Source of the DNA: an uncultured Atopobiaceae bacterium
Lineage (GTDB): Bacteria; Actinomycetota; Coriobacteriia; Coriobacteriales; Atopobiaceae
Reading direction: 5' to 3'
NCBI GenBank assembly: GCA_910579165.1
Contig: CAJTTF010000004.1
Span: forward strand, 62,001 to 126,000
DNA: 64,000 nucleotides
The stretch's first letter is position 1; every line of letters starts with the position of its first letter. This document shows positions 1-8,313 of this stretch, piece by piece. The notes beneath the pieces are model-generated. The model was given only the letters and a program-made list of their open reading frames with translations, made no database searches and was not told the origin of the DNA. Made by a program: the position numbers and the translations under genes.

Positions 1-807
1 CGAATTTCCTTTCTTCTCGGTAGTATCTTTAACCTCCTTCTTTCTGTTGCCCCCAATCAATTCGCGTTGAACTGCTTGCGTCTCGCGGATCTGTTGGACA
101 ACAAGAGCCGCTTCCTTCTTAGGAAGTTGCACGATGCCATAATGGGTCTGAAGATAGTCGAGCGTTTCCGAGAAGACCGTTTTTCCCTCATGAATGCAGG
201 TAACCGTATCGACAATCGCTTCGAGATCTTGCGTGTCATGGCTTGAAATGAGAATCGTGTGCTGCGGATCATCCATGAAGGTACGGAACATTTCAAGTAC
301 GTCCTGTGAGGCCATAGGGTCAAGGCCGGCGGTGGGTTCGTCGAGAATAAGAATGTCGGGGTTGTGGGCAAAGGCGAAAGCAAGCTGCAAGCGCATTGAC
401 ATGCCTCGGGAAAGCTTGTTTGATTTCGCATCCCTATCAATACCTGCTGCCGCTATTTCATCTTGAAAACGCTTGACATCAAAATTGGTGTAATTAGCTC
501 GGCCAATAGCCTCCACGGCAGACACTTTTATTGGACCATAGGGCGCCGTATCAAAGACAAATCCCATGCGCGCCTTGAGGGAACTGTGAACTTCTGCGCC
601 AAACGACATGGGCTGCCCAAACACGCGAACGCTCCCTGTCTCCGGCTTGTAAGCAGCAAAGAGGCTTTTAATTACCGTTGTTTTTCCTGCTCCATTGCTT
701 CCAACAAGGCCAGCAACGTGTCCAGGTGGTACCTCAAGCGAGAAGTTATCCAGGTTGAAATCGCCGTATCGCTTTGAAAGATTATGTATGGAAATGGCTT
801 CTTTCAC
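1..807 (-). CDS. ABC transporter ATP-binding protein (3' end cut by window edge)
   Basis: This is an ABC ATPase that would energise a membrane exporter or permease encoded beyond the left edge. At least 269 residues are visible. Walker A reads GSNGAGKTT near residue 38, the signature is SRGMSMRLQLAFAFAHNP instead of a canonical LSGGQ, Walker B is ILILDEPTAGLDP, and the switch histidine is in LISSHDT. I chose the GTG at 807 because AAAGGAA lies about 8 bases upstream and the homology starts at once; the frame stays open to base 1. A YtrA-like GntR gene sits just upstream in the same direction, the usual YtrA/YtrB-type arrangement for cell-envelope or antibiotic-responsive ABC systems. The substrate cannot be told without the permease. 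Confidence 0.85.
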   Translation of the reverse strand, partial: MKEAISIHNLSKRYGDFNLDNFSLEVPPGHVAGLVGSNGAGKTTVIKSLFAAYKPETGSVRVFGQPMSFGAEVHSSLKARMGFVFDTAPYGPIKVSAVEAIGRANYTNFDVKRFQDEIAAAGIDRDAKSNKLSRGMSMRLQLAFAFAHNPDILILDEPTAGLDPMASQDVLEMFRTFMDDPQHTILISSHDTQDLEAIVDTVTCIHEGKTVFSETLDYLQTHYGIVQLPKKEAALVVQQIRETQAVQRELIGGNRKKEVKDTTEKKGNS

Positions 808-923
808 GTGCTTGTTCCTTTCTATTCTTTCTCAATTGTGTGCGATGCTTTTACGCTCTTCAGTTGCAAGATTCGCATAAGCGAGGCTTCGTTTTAGATG
901 AACCTTTTTCTTGTCATTGCCGC

Positions 924-1313
924 TTAAGATTTAGCAGATAGAGAATCCACATCTTTAATATCTGCGAGGAAGAGAAACTCCTCGTGCGTAAGACCCAGAT
1001 CTCGCGCGCGGCGAGCGCACGCCTGCACATCTTCCTCTAGCTTCCTTATTTGTTCTTCTCGAATTACGTTGGCAGAGCAGTCTGAAACAAACGTTCCTTT
1101 ACCGGGAATTTGTGTAATAAAGCCACGTTGCGACAGATCAGCATACGCATGCTTTGTGGTAATGACGCTAATATGAAGCTCATGAGCAAGCTGACGGATA
1201 GAAGGCAACTCCTGCCCACCCGTAAGGGTCCCATCCATAATCTGATTTTTGATTTGCTCTGCGATCTGTTGGTAAAACGGAACAGTGCCTGAGTTGTGTA
1301 AAACAATGTCCAT
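924..1313 (-). CDS. GntR-family transcriptional regulator, YtrA subfamily
   Basis: This 129-residue DNA-binding repressor has an N-terminal winged helix of the GntR type (PFYQQIAEQIKNQIMDGTL, then LPSIRQLAHELHISVITTKHAYADLSQRGFI and PGKGTFV). It has only a short C-terminal helical tail of about 50 residues, which is the YtrA layout (no large effector domain). It is followed after about 115 bases by the ABC ATPase gene, so it probably represses its own ABC operon. A strong promoter overlaid by a perfect palindrome lies about 180 bases upstream and is the likely operator. The inducer is not known. Confidence 0.88.
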   Translation of the reverse strand: MDIVLHNSGTVPFYQQIAEQIKNQIMDGTLTGGQELPSIRQLAHELHISVITTKHAYADLSQRGFITQIPGKGTFVSDCSANVIREEQIRKLEEDVQACARRARDLGLTHEEFLFLADIKDVDSLSAKS

Positions 1314-1467
1314 TGCAGCCCATCCCTTATATTGCTTCTTTTGTCGCCCCGATTATCTTGTGGATCCCCAGACACAATAGGTGTCCTGACGTAAACGTAA
1401 CCGTTTCCTCTTGTATTCCTCTTGCACTTAAGTGCTTACCTGCTATTTTGTATCTCTGGATTCGTAA

Positions 1468-1497
1468 CTGTATATGTTAGACTATATACAGTATATA
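1468..1497. promoter_or_regulatory. Palindromic operator of the GntR/ABC operon
   Basis: Two overlapping perfect inverted repeats are visible. CTGTATAT at 1468-1475 pairs with ATATACAG at 1484-1491 across 8 bases, and TATATAC at 1483-1489 pairs with GTATATA at 1491-1497 around one central A. Three GTATAT-type half-sites therefore sit on the -10 region of the minus-strand promoter. This is typical of GntR autoregulation; the assignment to the adjacent regulator is an inference. Confidence 0.6.
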
Positions 1498-1517
1498 CAC
1501 CGTCCCGTGTAAGTCAA
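1490..1517 (-). promoter_or_regulatory. Promoter of gntR-ABC operon
   Basis: On the minus strand a -35 TTGACT (1512-1517) and a -10 TATACT (1490-1495) are separated by 16 bases, both close to the sigma-70 consensus. The -10 lies inside the palindromic operator, so a bound repressor would block the polymerase. The leader to the gntR start is about 170 bases. Confidence 0.6.
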
Positions 1518-1623
1518 TACGCCTTTATTTCAAATCAAAGACCTTCTTATACAAGGCAAAACGATTTTCCATATAAGACAATACATCCTGCTACCTAAGC
1601 CAACAGCAGTTCTCACCGTGCTA

Positions 1624-1668
1624 TTGAGCAAAGGTCACAATTCACTGTACGATTGAACAAGGGTCACA
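1624..1668. repeat. 16-bp direct repeat, 29-bp period
   Basis: TTGAGCAAAGGTCACA (1624-1639) recurs as TTGAACAAGGGTCACA (1653-1668) in the 490-base gap between gntR and the aquaporin gene. The rest of that gap (1518-1756) has no convincing open frame. The pair could be a regulator site or the end of a lost IS21-like element, which carry repeated terminal sequences; the sequence alone does not decide. Confidence 0.45.
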
Positions 1669-1756
1669 GAATCTGGTTTAAGGCAATGGGACCAAAAAAG
1701 CATTCTTGGGGCGACGTACACGCCACCGAAGCACGCAAACTCCGCCTTAAAATGTT

Positions 1757-1762
1757 TATAAT
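1757..1762 (+). promoter_or_regulatory. Probable -10 box of the aquaporin gene
   Basis: A perfect TATAAT lies 42 bases upstream of the preferred ATG at 1804. No good -35 hexamer is found at 16-18 bases, so an activator or weak promoter is possible. Confidence 0.4.
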
Positions 1763-1803
1763 ACCTGCTATAACGATTTAATAATCAGAATAAAGGAATG
1801 TCC

Positions 1804-2676
1804 ATGAAATACTACGGAAGGCTCTTTGCAGGAGAGTTTATCGGCACGTTTTTGATGGTGTTTTTTGGCGTTGGAGCCGCAGCGGTTGCAACCCTCTTAG
1901 GCACCATGACGGGCAATTACCAGGTGGGCATGGTGTGGGGAATCACAATCGCTATTGCCATCTACGTTTGTCGTCATCTTTCGGGTGCACATTTTAATCC
2001 AGCCGTCTCATTTGCCATGGTGGTGGCAAAACGCATGCCTGTTCGTGAGCTTCCTTCCTACCTTCTGGGACAGTTTACTGGCGCTCTTCTTGCGGGTTTT
2101 TCCCTCATAGCACTCTTTGATGATTCCATTGTGGGATGGCTTAAAACTAATGGCTCTACCTTTTTGGAGGCATCGTCAGCGTCGAGCGTCTGGGTTGAAC
2201 AATTCCCCAACAACGTGAATGCTTTTGTTCCAACGTGGGATGCCTTCTTGGCCGAGTTCTTCTGCGTGGTTCTCTTGATTGTGGTGATTTTTTCTCTCAC
2301 TTCTTCCGATAATACCGGGCGCCCCAACAATCACCTTGCCCCACTCTTCATAGGCCTCACCGTCACTATCATTGTAGGAACTATTGGCCCACTAACGAAT
2401 GCATGCCTCAATCCTGCGCGTGACTTTGGCCCCCGTATCGCTGGATTTTTTGCTGGTTGGACAACTATTGCTTTCTATCCAGATATGTGGCTCGTTTACT
2501 ATCTTGCCCCTTTGGCTGGTGGTATAGCAGGTGCCCTTCTCTATACCTATTGCATAGCACCACTACACCATCGCTGTATCAACGATTCCAGTATTCCTTG
2601 CGATCCGGATGGACATCTTTGCCAAAACCCCAACTGCGATCGAGAAGAACGAGCACAGTTTGAGCAAAGTGCCTAG
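1804..2676 (+). CDS. Aquaporin / glycerol facilitator (MIP family)
   Basis: This is a membrane channel of the major intrinsic protein family for water and/or small solutes such as glycerol. The two half-helix motifs are HFNPAV (near residue 63) and CLNPARDFGPR (near residue 200), with six hydrophobic segments between and around them. The Asp in NPARD is typical of glycerol-type facilitators. An in-frame ATG at 1798 touches the AAAGGA ribosome site with no gap, whereas the ATG at 1804 is 6 bases away, so 1804 is preferred (290 residues). The C-terminal tail is charged with a Cys/His-rich stretch (HHRCINDSSIPCDPDGHLCQNPNC), which is unusual. The gene is monocistronic and its stop overlaps that of convergent ruvB. 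Confidence 0.88.
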   Translation: MKYYGRLFAGEFIGTFLMVFFGVGAAAVATLLGTMTGNYQVGMVWGITIAIAIYVCRHLSGAHFNPAVSFAMVVAKRMPVRELPSYLLGQFTGALLAGFSLIALFDDSIVGWLKTNGSTFLEASSASSVWVEQFPNNVNAFVPTWDAFLAEFFCVVLLIVVIFSLTSSDNTGRPNNHLAPLFIGLTVTIIVGTIGPLTNACLNPARDFGPRIAGFFAGWTTIAFYPDMWLVYYLAPLAGGIAGALLYTYCIAPLHHRCINDSSIPCDPDGHLCQNPNCDREERAQFEQSA

Positions 2677-3797
2677 ACCTCTGCGTTTTCTTCTGTTGGG
2701 AGAAGACCCAGATGATCAAAGGCGGCCGGCGTTGCTTGTCGTCCTTGCGGAGTGCGCACAATGAGTCCCTGTTGTAAAAGATAGGGCTCGTAGACATCCT
2801 CAATAGTTGCAGCATCCTCCCCTGTAGCACTTGCTAGTGTGGTGAGTCCAACAGGGCGACCCTGAAATGTTTGCGTAAGCGCCTCAAGTATTTTGAGATC
2901 CATCCAGTCAAGCCCAATAGCATCAATGGCAAAAAACGTAAGCGCATCGCTTGCAACTTCCCAGTTGATAACAGCTTTCTTTTTAACTTGAGAATAGTCT
3001 CTGACACGACGGAGAAGCCTATTGGCCAAACGCGGCGTTCCGCGTGAACGCGAAGCGATTTCTTTAGCCCCCTGTTCATCAAGCTCTACGCCCAAGATAG
3101 AAGCGCTGCGCATAAGAATCTGTGCCAGCTCGTCGATAGAGTAGTAATCGAGACGATATGAGATTCCAAACCTATCACGCAACGGACCTGTTAAAAGACC
3201 GGTTCTTGTTGTTGCTCCCACAAGGGTAAAGCGAGGAACATCGAGGCGTATGGAACGTGCGGCGGGACCTTTCCCAATAACGATATCAAGAAAGAAATCC
3301 TCCATGGCGGGATACAAGATCTCTTCTATAGCATGGTTGAGCCGATGTATTTCATCGATAAAGAGAATGTCTCCCTCGTCCAGATTGGTAAGGATAGCTG
3401 CCAAATCGCCAGCTTTTTCAATGGCAGGTCCCGATGTTGTATGAACGGAGGTATGCATCTCATGAGCCAAAATGGTAGAAAGCGTGGTTTTACCAAGCCC
3501 TGGAGGTCCCGAGAAGAGCACGTGATCAAGCGATTCTCCTCGAGAGCGTGCGGCATCAATCAGTACCTTTAAGTTCTCCTTGATGCGCGATTGTCCAGCG
3601 TATTCATCAAGCGTACGAGGTCGAAGCGATCTGTCTACTTCCAGATCCTCTTCTGTGAAGGTAGTTGCTACAGCCCTATCTTCAGCGTTAGTGGCGCTCA
3701 TTTCATGCTGGCCATCAACCTTTTTTGGCGCAGGAGAAGATTGCTCACTAAACGCCATGTTTCCAAAGAGATCTTGTGCGTTATCAGCTTCCCACAT
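2673..3797 (-). CDS. ruvB: Holliday junction branch migration ATPase RuvB
   Basis: RuvB is the hexameric AAA+ motor that, with RuvA, drives branch migration at Holliday junctions. The protein has the RuvB signature RPRTLDEYAGQ, Walker A GPPGLGKTT, Walker B ILFIDEIHRL, sensor GATTRTG, arginine finger region LRDRFG, and the C-terminal winged helix ending in PQGRQATPAAFDHLG. I place the start at ATG 3797 (MWEADNAQ, 374 residues) because GGAGGG is 7 bases upstream; a longer reading starts with TTG. The N-terminus is about 35 residues longer than the usual RuvB. It overlaps ruvA by 14 bases and is the last gene of ruvCAB. Confidence 0.96.
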   Translation of the reverse strand: MWEADNAQDLFGNMAFSEQSSPAPKKVDGQHEMSATNAEDRAVATTFTEEDLEVDRSLRPRTLDEYAGQSRIKENLKVLIDAARSRGESLDHVLFSGPPGLGKTTLSTILAHEMHTSVHTTSGPAIEKAGDLAAILTNLDEGDILFIDEIHRLNHAIEEILYPAMEDFFLDIVIGKGPAARSIRLDVPRFTLVGATTRTGLLTGPLRDRFGISYRLDYYSIDELAQILMRSASILGVELDEQGAKEIASRSRGTPRLANRLLRRVRDYSQVKKKAVINWEVASDALTFFAIDAIGLDWMDLKILEALTQTFQGRPVGLTTLASATGEDAATIEDVYEPYLLQQGLIVRTPQGRQATPAAFDHLGLLPTEENAEV

Positions 3798-4458
3798 GAT
3801 GGCCCCCTCCAAGAATTGTTAGTGCTTCTTTTAATAATTGTTCTACCGTAAGAGCGTCATTATTATCAATATGCTCCTTTAGGACAGTCTGCAAAGCAAC
3901 ATCTGCTTCCTTCGGAGCATAGCCAAGCCCCAACAGCGCCTCTGTGGCCTCCACGAGGGCAGTTGTGAGAGAGGCGTCGTTTGCATTGCCTCCACGAGCA
4001 GAGTTTGTAGCAGCCTTACCAGCAAGACCTGCCAGCTTTTGGAATTCTTCGTCCGTAGCAAAAAGTCCCTTAAGCTCAAGCAAAAGGCGTCCAGCCATTT
4101 TCTTTCCTACACCAGAAACGCTTTGCATGCGCTTTTCATCTTGGAAGGCAACGATTTGCGCAAGTTCTGCGGGTGTAAAACTTGAAAGAATAGCGAGCGC
4201 AACCTTTGGACCTACACCTGAGACCGTCACAAGCTTATCGAAGACAGCACGCTCTTCTTTGGTTGCAAAACCATACAGGTTGATGGCTTGCTCTGTTGGG
4301 CGCAAACGACAATAAAGAAGAACGGAAGGCGTTCCTATCTTTGGCAGCGCATTGATGGTTGTTTGAGAAACGCCTAATTCATAGCCAACGCCCGCCACTT
4401 CTAAAACGAGTGAGGCGCCAGACATTTCGCGTAAGGTGCCGCAAAGTGATGCAATCAT
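3784..4458 (-). CDS. ruvA: Holliday junction binding protein RuvA
   Basis: RuvA binds four-way DNA junctions as a tetramer and loads RuvB. The N-terminal OB-fold (MIASLCGTLREMSGASLVLEVAGVGYELGV) is followed by the helix-hairpin-helix pair (VSGVGPKVALAIL and VSGVGKKMAGRLLLEL), an acidic/Ala-rich flexible linker, and the C-terminal RuvB-interacting domain (ALVEATEALLGLGYAPKEADVALQ). At 224 residues it is slightly long because of the linker. Its ATG overlaps the ruvC stop (ATGA), indicating translational coupling. Confidence 0.95.
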   Translation of the reverse strand: MIASLCGTLREMSGASLVLEVAGVGYELGVSQTTINALPKIGTPSVLLYCRLRPTEQAINLYGFATKEERAVFDKLVTVSGVGPKVALAILSSFTPAELAQIVAFQDEKRMQSVSGVGKKMAGRLLLELKGLFATDEEFQKLAGLAGKAATNSARGGNANDASLTTALVEATEALLGLGYAPKEADVALQTVLKEHIDNNDALTVEQLLKEALTILGGGHHVGS

Positions 4459-5075
4459 AAAATGCCTTCCAGTCTTTGATCAATTCTGCCCACCACCATG
4501 GAACGTTGCATAGAGGATTGCATGGAAGGTTGAGGAGCGCTGCCCGTAGTAGGATGCACAGAAAACGTGTTGAGACGGGAACGCTGTGAAGCTCTCCCCA
4601 TAGCAGAACAGGACATCGTAAAGTGACAAAGGGCTGCTGCAAGAGCATCCGCGCAATGGTCAGGTTTAGGGTCATGATCTAGGTGCAAAATAGAACGCAC
4701 CATGTACGTAACCTGGTGTTTATCGGCACTTCCGGTACCCACAACCGCCTGTTTAATCTGCATGGGAGTATACTCGCCAAGTTCTAGGTGAGCCGTACCG
4801 CAAGCCACAAGGGCCGCGGCTCTCGCATGAGCAGTACTAATGGCAGACTTGTGATTTTGCCCAAAGAAGATCTTTTCAACAGCAACCGCCTGAGGTTGAT
4901 AGGAGCGGAGCGCGGCGTTGATATTTTTGGCAATAGTGGCAAGACGCCCATCAAGCGGGACAGTGGTAGATGTAGAAATGCAATCGTAGGCACGAGCCCG
5001 CGCGTGCGTTCCTTGTGTTTCAATCACGGCCCAGCCTGTATGAGCGAGACCCGGATCTATTCCCATAATAACCAC
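4455..5075 (-). CDS. ruvC: Holliday junction resolvase RuvC
   Basis: RuvC is the Mg-dependent endonuclease that cuts Holliday junctions symmetrically. The RNase H-like fold is seen as MGIDPGLAHTGWAVIE (first catalytic Asp), VEKIFFGQNHKSAISTAHARA (catalytic Glu) and the C-terminal DHCADALAAALCH (final Asp pair). The last 45 residues (after CHFTM) are a Ser/Gln/Met-rich tail not usual in RuvC. Start choice is GTG 5075 or ATG 5066, with no strong ribosome site for either. It is the first gene of ruvCAB. Confidence 0.95.
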   Translation of the reverse strand: MVIMGIDPGLAHTGWAVIETQGTHARARAYDCISTSTTVPLDGRLATIAKNINAALRSYQPQAVAVEKIFFGQNHKSAISTAHARAAALVACGTAHLELGEYTPMQIKQAVVGTGSADKHQVTYMVRSILHLDHDPKPDHCADALAAALCHFTMSCSAMGRASQRSRLNTFSVHPTTGSAPQPSMQSSMQRSMVVGRIDQRLEGIL

Positions 5076-5356
5076 AGTTTGCCACCAATCATCTTCGTTT
5101 TAGCTTCAGTTATATACGTTTGGGTGCGTGCTTGTATATAAACGCAATCACGACGAGGCTTTTACAGCGCGCGTAGCAAACTCACAAATAGCTGGTAGTG
5201 CGTGAAGAGCAGCTACGTAATTACCTGTTGCCCGAACGAGTGTTCCCCTAGTGTAGCAGAAAAAACTTGAAGTACTCTTAATGATGAATATGACGAAGCA
5301 GGTAATACAAAAGGCTACCAATGTAGCGTGACTCAAATAGTGTGGATCGTTTCTAT
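5076..5356. other. Intergenic region between the thioesterase gene and ruvC
   Basis: 281 bases hold no convincing gene. A 62-codon hydrophobic frame on the minus strand (5148-5336) starts at TTG without a ribosome site, so I do not call it. The stretch presumably carries the ruvC promoter; TATATA near 5135 on the minus strand is a possible -10. Confidence 0.4.
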
Positions 5357-5983
5357 TTAGTTGCGAGAATAGCCTTTAGGAAGAGGGCGTGTATCTACTT
5401 TCCATACATATGAGTTTTCTTGGTCCGGTTGATTGCCTTGCGCAATAATAGTGTCCAGAGGAATTTTCATATACGTTGCCTCAGCGCTCACACACACCGT
5501 ACCATCAGCCGTCATGAGCTCGCCTTTTCCTTCAAATGTTCGGCTCGTCTCGCGCGTAATTTCTCCTCGACAAACAAGGTTTTCATTAAGAGGCGTGGGT
5601 TTTTTGTAGCGCAGATTCATGGTCATGGTTACCCCCCATGCATCTTCATGGTTGGTAAGAAAAGCGCGTCCGATTGTCTCATCGCATATGGCAGCAGCAA
5701 TGCCTCCATGCAAGCGGCCTGGATATGACATATGTATTTCTTTAGCTACAAAAAACGCTTCAACAACGCCAGGCTTGTTGGATTGAACAAATTGAGCGTG
5801 AAGCCCAGCGAAATTATCCACACCACAAACAAAACACATGTCATTAACCATCTGGTTGGTTGGCTTTTCCGATAGTTGCGTTGTCCAGCTGCGCTGATAC
5901 GATGCCCCAGAAATATTGTTAGGGTTCATACGACCAGTATCATGATTCTGGTGACCTTTATCTCCGGATTGGTTTTTATGCAT
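5357..5983 (-). CDS. PaaI-family hotdog thioesterase
   Basis: This is a hotdog-fold acyl-CoA thioesterase of the PaaI/YigI type. The central motif SYPGRLHGGIAAAICDETIGRAFL carries the HGG and catalytic Asp/Glu region of the family, followed by the strand TMTMNLRYKKPTPLNENLVCRGEI. About 45 N-terminal residues (His/Asn/Gln-rich) precede the domain and look disordered. ATG 5983 has GGGAG 7 bases upstream. The protein has 208 residues against about 140-160 for most family members. The substrate is not predictable; it stands alone between ruvC and the NAD synthetase-like gene. Confidence 0.8.
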   Translation of the reverse strand: MHKNQSGDKGHQNHDTGRMNPNNISGASYQRSWTTQLSEKPTNQMVNDMCFVCGVDNFAGLHAQFVQSNKPGVVEAFFVAKEIHMSYPGRLHGGIAAAICDETIGRAFLTNHEDAWGVTMTMNLRYKKPTPLNENLVCRGEITRETSRTFEGKGELMTADGTVCVSAEATYMKIPLDTIIAQGNQPDQENSYVWKVDTRPLPKGYSRN

Positions 5984-6071
5984 ACTCGTTCTCCCAAGTG
6001 GCTAATTCAATTGTAACAGCAGCCACTACATGTCGGTCCATTCTGGGAAAAGAAGGGCACTCTTTACACAT

Positions 6072-6120
6072 GAATAATTGCAGGTGCAGAGCAATTGAAG
6101 CTATAGAGCAATTATGCAGT
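6072..6120. repeat. 17-bp tandem repeat upstream of the thioesterase gene
   Basis: AGAGCAATT occurs at 6088-6096 and 6105-6113 (17-base period), with a diverged half copy just before. It lies in the 198-base gap between the thioesterase and the NAD synthetase-like gene, otherwise empty. Confidence 0.45.
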
Positions 6121-6181
6121 ATTTAGAAATCGATATCTTTTAACCAAGGAATAATAGCGCTGGCGAATAATGGTTCAGGCC

Positions 6182-8218
6182 TTAATTATTTGAAAAGAGC
6201 CCTTGATCAAAGAGATCTTCGCCGTTTGCAGAATCCATCATGCCGGTAGAAAACGCATCGTGCAACGATCCCAGCGTCTCTAACACATCATCAATCTTCT
6301 CTTGATCGTCTTGGAAAAGCTCTTTGAGTTTGCGCTTAACATCTTCCAGCGCAGCCTGAGAAATCTGCGAAACTCCCTCCTCGCCAAACGGTAAGCCGCC
6401 TTCCCTTAGCTGCGCCTTCATCTCCATGGCCTCTTCCAAGTCTTCGTCATCAAGCATTCCAAAAATGCGTTCCATCAACTCCTCATCACCTGAGGTGCCT
6501 CTGTTCAGAATAAGTTCTTGTTCTCTTTCATCGGCGGCAAAATGATCCGCCCAAGCGGCGGTGGCCAAAAATCCGCGTTCTCTGAGACTCAACGGAGAAA
6601 CAATTACGCCAAGAGGCATTGGAACTCGGTATTTCTCGGTAGCGTACAGTTGAGACGCAACGGAGCTGCTCAGAGAAATGTCTGCATCGAGCGCTTCCAA
6701 TCGGGCTAGCGGCTCTCCCAGATCAATAAGGTGAAAGAGGGTAAAGTCAATAGCCTCCAGATACTTTGCAATATTGCATGTAAGTGGATTTTGACGTGAG
6801 ACGTTATGTACTACGAGAGCCTCATCAAACTGCTCAGAAGAACCCTTTCTTCCAGCCAAAGAGAGGGGCGCCCCGTTCTCATCAGGGAGCACCGGCGCGC
6901 ACAGCATTTTAAGAGATTGCGGCGGGATAATTGCATTGAGATTATTGCGGCTATCCGCCATCACGCGAAGTGTTGTTCTATAAACATCCGAGAACGGCGC
7001 CCATTGGCAAGAGCGCCAGCCGTCTAAGTCTTGCCCTAACGCAAAAGCAGTTTTGTCGTTTGCCGTAACGCTTGCAAAGTTGCATTCCTCGGCAAATGAT
7101 AGGGCGAATGCACGAGCGGCTTGGCGAGCGTAAAACGTATCCCCAACGTCTTTATCGGTGGAATCGTAGATACTGTGGTACGTAATGTGCAACGCCTCCG
7201 CTATTTTTTTAGCAGCGCGAAGCCCGGCAAGACGCTGCTTAGTATCGCCCGGAGCCCCTGGTGCCAAAACGGCTACAACCTTCTTAGGGCCTAGGGCATC
7301 CACGAGATGAACGGCCAAAAGGGACGTCGCTAAATCTCCTGTCATCACAAACGTGGCACCCTCAAATCCAGATTTCACAATATAGTCAGACGTAGCAAGG
7401 ACAAGCGCGGGATAGGTAAAAACATCTTGCTCGTAATCTTTCTCAAGATGTACGGGATTCTCAAGCGGCCCTTCTGCGCCAAAATCTACATCAATCACTT
7501 TTCTTTCACTATCGAAAACAGGGAAGGCCTCTTGCACTTCTCCCCACGGGGTAACGCAATAAGAACCACCGCAAAAGACTTGATCTTCAAAGCCGCCGAC
7601 ACCGTTTACGCAGAGCACCCACGTATCGGTCTGCTGAGCCCACTGACACACCTTTGCATCCTTGAGGCCAGCGGCGCCTGCAGTGAGGCAATCGGTCTTA
7701 TTGAAGCTGTCAAACGGCAAATACACAAGCGCATCAATTGCAGGCTCGTTCTTTTCGCGCTTGTACTCCAAAAAAAATTGGGTCATTTGACGCTGATCTA
7801 TCACAAACGAGAAAGACTTCCCTCCAACGTTCAGGACAGGAAAGGGGGCATGCTCTGGAGGCTCGTCGGGCATATCGCGAAGGAACTGCGCAAACGCCTG
7901 CATGCGAACGGGAACGAACGTACCATCCTTAAAGTAAAGTAATTCTGGCTGTGATTCATCGCCCGCGGCGCAGAGCGTGGGCAGAATTGTGGGAATTGAG
8001 ATGCTCGCTGCAATGCGCGCCATGGCAGTTGCTAAATCATACTTGAACGTGGAATGGGCAAGAAGAGGTTCTCCAGCTAGAGGACCAAAAAGCGTTGGCG
8101 GATAAATAGCTAGTTCAGCGCCTTCTTTAGCGAATTTCTTATCCGCCTCAATAATCTGGTTAATTTGATTTTGAAAATCACCAAACCAGGTATCTTGCTG
8201 AAAAATACCAATTTTCAT
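6182..8218 (-). CDS. NAD synthetase-like protein with degenerate active sites (putative pseudoenzyme)
   Basis: The 678 residues follow the glutamine-dependent NAD synthetase layout: an N-terminal nitrilase-type amidase domain (1-250), a synthetase-like ATP pyrophosphatase domain (about 270-560), and an extra acidic helical tail. The architecture is clear (VNGVGGFEDQVFCGGSY; WAPFSDVYRTTLRVMA). The catalytic motifs are not. The nitrilase Glu position is Pro (YPPTLFG, residue 41), the Lys region lacks its Lys, and the Cys of ICED-type motifs is replaced (FVIDQRQ, near 141). The SGGxDS pyrophosphate loop reads TGDLATS (293-299). So neither glutaminase nor adenylation chemistry is expected. AAGGAG precedes ATG 8218. 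A role as scaffold, nucleotide sensor or stabiliser of a true NadE is possible but speculative. Confidence 0.78.
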   Translation of the reverse strand: MKIGIFQQDTWFGDFQNQINQIIEADKKFAKEGAELAIYPPTLFGPLAGEPLLAHSTFKYDLATAMARIAASISIPTILPTLCAAGDESQPELLYFKDGTFVPVRMQAFAQFLRDMPDEPPEHAPFPVLNVGGKSFSFVIDQRQMTQFFLEYKREKNEPAIDALVYLPFDSFNKTDCLTAGAAGLKDAKVCQWAQQTDTWVLCVNGVGGFEDQVFCGGSYCVTPWGEVQEAFPVFDSERKVIDVDFGAEGPLENPVHLEKDYEQDVFTYPALVLATSDYIVKSGFEGATFVMTGDLATSLLAVHLVDALGPKKVVAVLAPGAPGDTKQRLAGLRAAKKIAEALHITYHSIYDSTDKDVGDTFYARQAARAFALSFAEECNFASVTANDKTAFALGQDLDGWRSCQWAPFSDVYRTTLRVMADSRNNLNAIIPPQSLKMLCAPVLPDENGAPLSLAGRKGSSEQFDEALVVHNVSRQNPLTCNIAKYLEAIDFTLFHLIDLGEPLARLEALDADISLSSSVASQLYATEKYRVPMPLGVIVSPLSLRERGFLATAAWADHFAADEREQELILNRGTSGDEELMERIFGMLDDEDLEEAMEMKAQLREGGLPFGEEGVSQISQAALEDVKRKLKELFQDDQEKIDDVLETLGSLHDAFSTGMMDSANGEDLFDQGLFSNN

Positions 8219-8266
8219 GCTCTCTCCTTATGGAAGCGCTTCAGCTGTTTTCAAACTGCTGCTATT

Positions 8267-8291
8267 TTAGAGTTTTCCCGATAAAGAAGGA
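8267..8291. repeat. Duplicate of the copA 3' end
   Basis: TTAGAGTTTTCCCGATAAAG (from 8267) repeats the last codons and stop of copA (TTAGAGTTTTTTCTGATAAA from 8314) 47 bases further down the transcript. It is a diverged copy outside the gene. Confidence 0.6.
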
Positions 8292-8313
8292 ATGGATTGA
8301 ACATTTCATTCAC

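Noticed and set aside
1541..1760. Insertion sequence upstream of the aquaporin gene
   Set aside because: Only two short repeats recall IS21-type ends; there is no transposase, no second end and no target duplication.
5148..5336. 62-codon hydrophobic frame upstream of ruvC
   Set aside because: Starts at TTG with no ribosome site; the composition alone is not enough.
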